A program made the position numbers and the translations under genes. From an uncultured Bacteroidales bacterium (GTDB lineage: Bacteria > Bacteroidota > Bacteroidia > Bacteroidales > UBA932): DNA of 64,000 nt. The notes beneath the pieces are model-generated. The model was not told where the DNA came from. It was given only the letters and a program-made list of their open reading frames with translations, and did no database searches. This document shows, in pieces, positions 62,607 to 64,000 of this stretch (positions are counted from its first letter, which is position 1; every line of letters starts with the position of its first letter). The stretch covers positions 62,001 to 126,000 of the forward strand of contig CALVAJ010000001.1 in assembly GCA_944325505.1 (NCBI GenBank). The letters run 5' to 3'.

Positions 62607-64000
62607 ATGAAGAAGATTATCCTATCATTGGCGGCCGTTGTGGCTGCCGCTTCTGTGCTGGGTGCGCAGGAGATCACGCAGGAAGCGAAGGCCAGGGCCC
62701 GGGAACTGGTAAGGCAGATGACTCTCCAGGAGAAGATAGACTACATAGGAGGATACAGGGACGGGTTCCATATCATGCCGGTAGAGAGGCTCGGAATTCC
62801 GGAGATCCGGATGGCGGACGGGCCGCAGGGGGTAAGGAACAATACCAGAAGTACCCTTTATGCCTGCGGTGTGGCTGCCGCTGCTTCATGGAATCCGGAG
62901 GTCGCCATGATGATGGGCAAGGGCCTAGGGCAGGATGCCAGAGCGAGAGGCGTGCATATCCTTCTCGGACCGGCCGTAAACATATACCGCAGTCCGTTGT
63001 GCGGCAGGAATTTCGAATATATGGGTGAGGACCCTTATCTTGCCGGGCGGATGGCTGCAAGCTACATAAAGGGCATCCAGTCGCAGGGCGTCATGGCGAC
63101 GGTAAAGCATTTCGCACTCAACAACCAGGAGTACAAAAGGCACCATACAAGTTCCGATGCCGACGAGCGCACCATGAATGAGATTTATTTCCCTGCATTC
63201 AAGGCTGCCGTGCAGGAGGCCGGTGTCGGGGCTGTCATGACCAGCTACAACCTTGTGAACAACGTACACGCCGCCGAGAATCCGTACCTTATCCGGCAGA
63301 AACTCCGCAAGGACTGGGGGTTCGAGGGCATAGTGATGTCGGACTGGACCTCCACATACTCCACTCTGGGCAGCGTAAAAGGCGGGCTCGACCTGGAGAT
63401 GCCGCGCGCGTTCTATTTCAAGTACGAATTCATCAAGCCGATGATTGACAGCGGGGTCATAAGCGAGGCGGAAATAGACGAGAAAGTGCAGCACATCCTC
63501 CAGACACTCATTGCTTTCGGCTTTTTCGACAGGCCGCAGAAGGATACGTCCATACCGGAGGACAACCCTTATTCACGTGAAGTGGCATACCGTATGGCAT
63601 GCGAATCCGCCGTGCTCCTGAAGAACGACGGCGCCCTTCCTGTCAGACCGGGCAGGAACAGCCGGACGGTCCTTCTCGGCCCGAATGCCGACCGGATCCC
63701 TTGCGGAGGAGGCAGCGGCAGGGTTGATCCTCTTTATTCCATATCGCTCAAGGACGGAATGCAGCAGCTCGGGAAAAGATTCCCGGTGAAATTCCTTTTG
63801 CCGTCTGAGGAGGGATCTCTCGACTATGACACCCCGGAAAATGTGAAGGCTATCGAAGACGCTTCTACGGTGGTGGTGTCTGTCGGTTTCGACATAAATA
63901 CAGAAAAGGAGGACCATGACAGGACATTCACCCTTCCCGAGGGGCAGGACGACCTCATAGATTTCGTCCTGGAGCACAATGACAATGTCGTTGTGGTCGT
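62607..64000 (+). CDS. Glycoside hydrolase family 3 enzyme, 3' end outside window
   Basis: 464 codons visible. Signal peptide about 1-20 (AAASVLGAQ). GH3 N-barrel (MTLQEKIDYIGG, GPAVNIYRSPLCGRNFEYMGEDP, VKHFALNNQE) with the nucleophile Asp246 in VMSDW. The second domain follows (AVLLKNDGALPV, VLLGPNAD). The sequence is like beta-glucosidases/beta-xylosidases of this family; the sugar cannot be told. Probably periplasmic, last step in breaking down the glycan imported by the second SusCD pair. Runs off the window. Confidence 0.95.
   Translation, partial: MKKIILSLAAVVAAASVLGAQEITQEAKARARELVRQMTLQEKIDYIGGYRDGFHIMPVERLGIPEIRMADGPQGVRNNTRSTLYACGVAAAASWNPEVAMMMGKGLGQDARARGVHILLGPAVNIYRSPLCGRNFEYMGEDPYLAGRMAASYIKGIQSQGVMATVKHFALNNQEYKRHHTSSDADERTMNEIYFPAFKAAVQEAGVGAVMTSYNLVNNVHAAENPYLIRQKLRKDWGFEGIVMSDWTSTYSTLGSVKGGLDLEMPRAFYFKYEFIKPMIDSGVISEAEIDEKVQHILQTLIAFGFFDRPQKDTSIPEDNPYSREVAYRMACESAVLLKNDGALPVRPGRNSRTVLLGPNADRIPCGGGSGRVDPLYSISLKDGMQQLGKRFPVKFLLPSEEGSLDYDTPENVKAIEDASTVVVSVGFDINTEKEDHDRTFTLPEGQDDLIDFVLEHNDNVVVV

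Overview
The window is a typical stretch of a Bacteroidota chromosome, most likely order Bacteroidales (a gut-type genus; Rikenellaceae or a relative is my guess, not shown by the sequence). Reasons: two SusC/SusD pairs, a fused SecDF, an ECF sigma/FecR pair beside a SusC with an STN domain, many lipobox signal peptides, a CdaA-MutS2-YraN housekeeping block, few Shine-Dalgarno sites, and promoters of the Bacteroidota form TTTG-N19/20-TAnnTTTG (clearest at 9189, 27121 and 38134).

Layout. 1-9.2 kb: 3' part-missing galactose mutarotase lipoprotein and SecDF on the minus strand; then on the plus strand a PD40/SPOR-like envelope protein, NfeD, flotillin FloA and a Ser-type sulfatase. 9.2-18.5 kb: tRNA-Ser(GCU), an AlbA_2 regulator followed by in-frame 12-bp tandem repeats, small membrane proteins, an ECF sigma factor with a 4-TM partner, a Ca2+-type P-ATPase and an OmpA/TPR-like lipoprotein. 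18.5-23.9 kb: sigma-54 activator, LptE, a TPR-like protein and SecG (one operon), then a ClpB that lacks its N-domain.

24-39.6 kb: a polysaccharide utilization locus: BACON/FnIII lipoprotein, divergent SusC (with a G9 tract just after its signal peptide), SusD, calcineurin-like phosphoesterase, GH78 alpha-L-rhamnosidase, then a purple-acid-phosphatase-like enzyme and a GlpT-type organophosphate antiporter. Together they suggest use of a phosphate-decorated rhamnose glycan. 39.7-46.3 kb: housekeeping run cdaA, mutS2, DUF4878-like, yraN, mannose-1-phosphate guanylyltransferase, yqeY, DeoR regulator.

46.3-51.9 kb: copper island: CopA fused to a C-terminal CopZ-like domain, an unusual HMA-AraC fusion regulator, an AAA-ATPase/PD-(D/E)XK gene, and a 3' remnant of a second CopA in the opposite orientation. 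51.9-64 kb: second glycan locus: PKD/PQQ lipoprotein and an EEP-family hydrolase on the minus strand, divergent from ECF sigma, FecR, SusC, SusD, a DUF1735-like lipoprotein and a GH3 glycosidase that runs off the window. No rRNA, CRISPR array, transposase or phage gene was seen.
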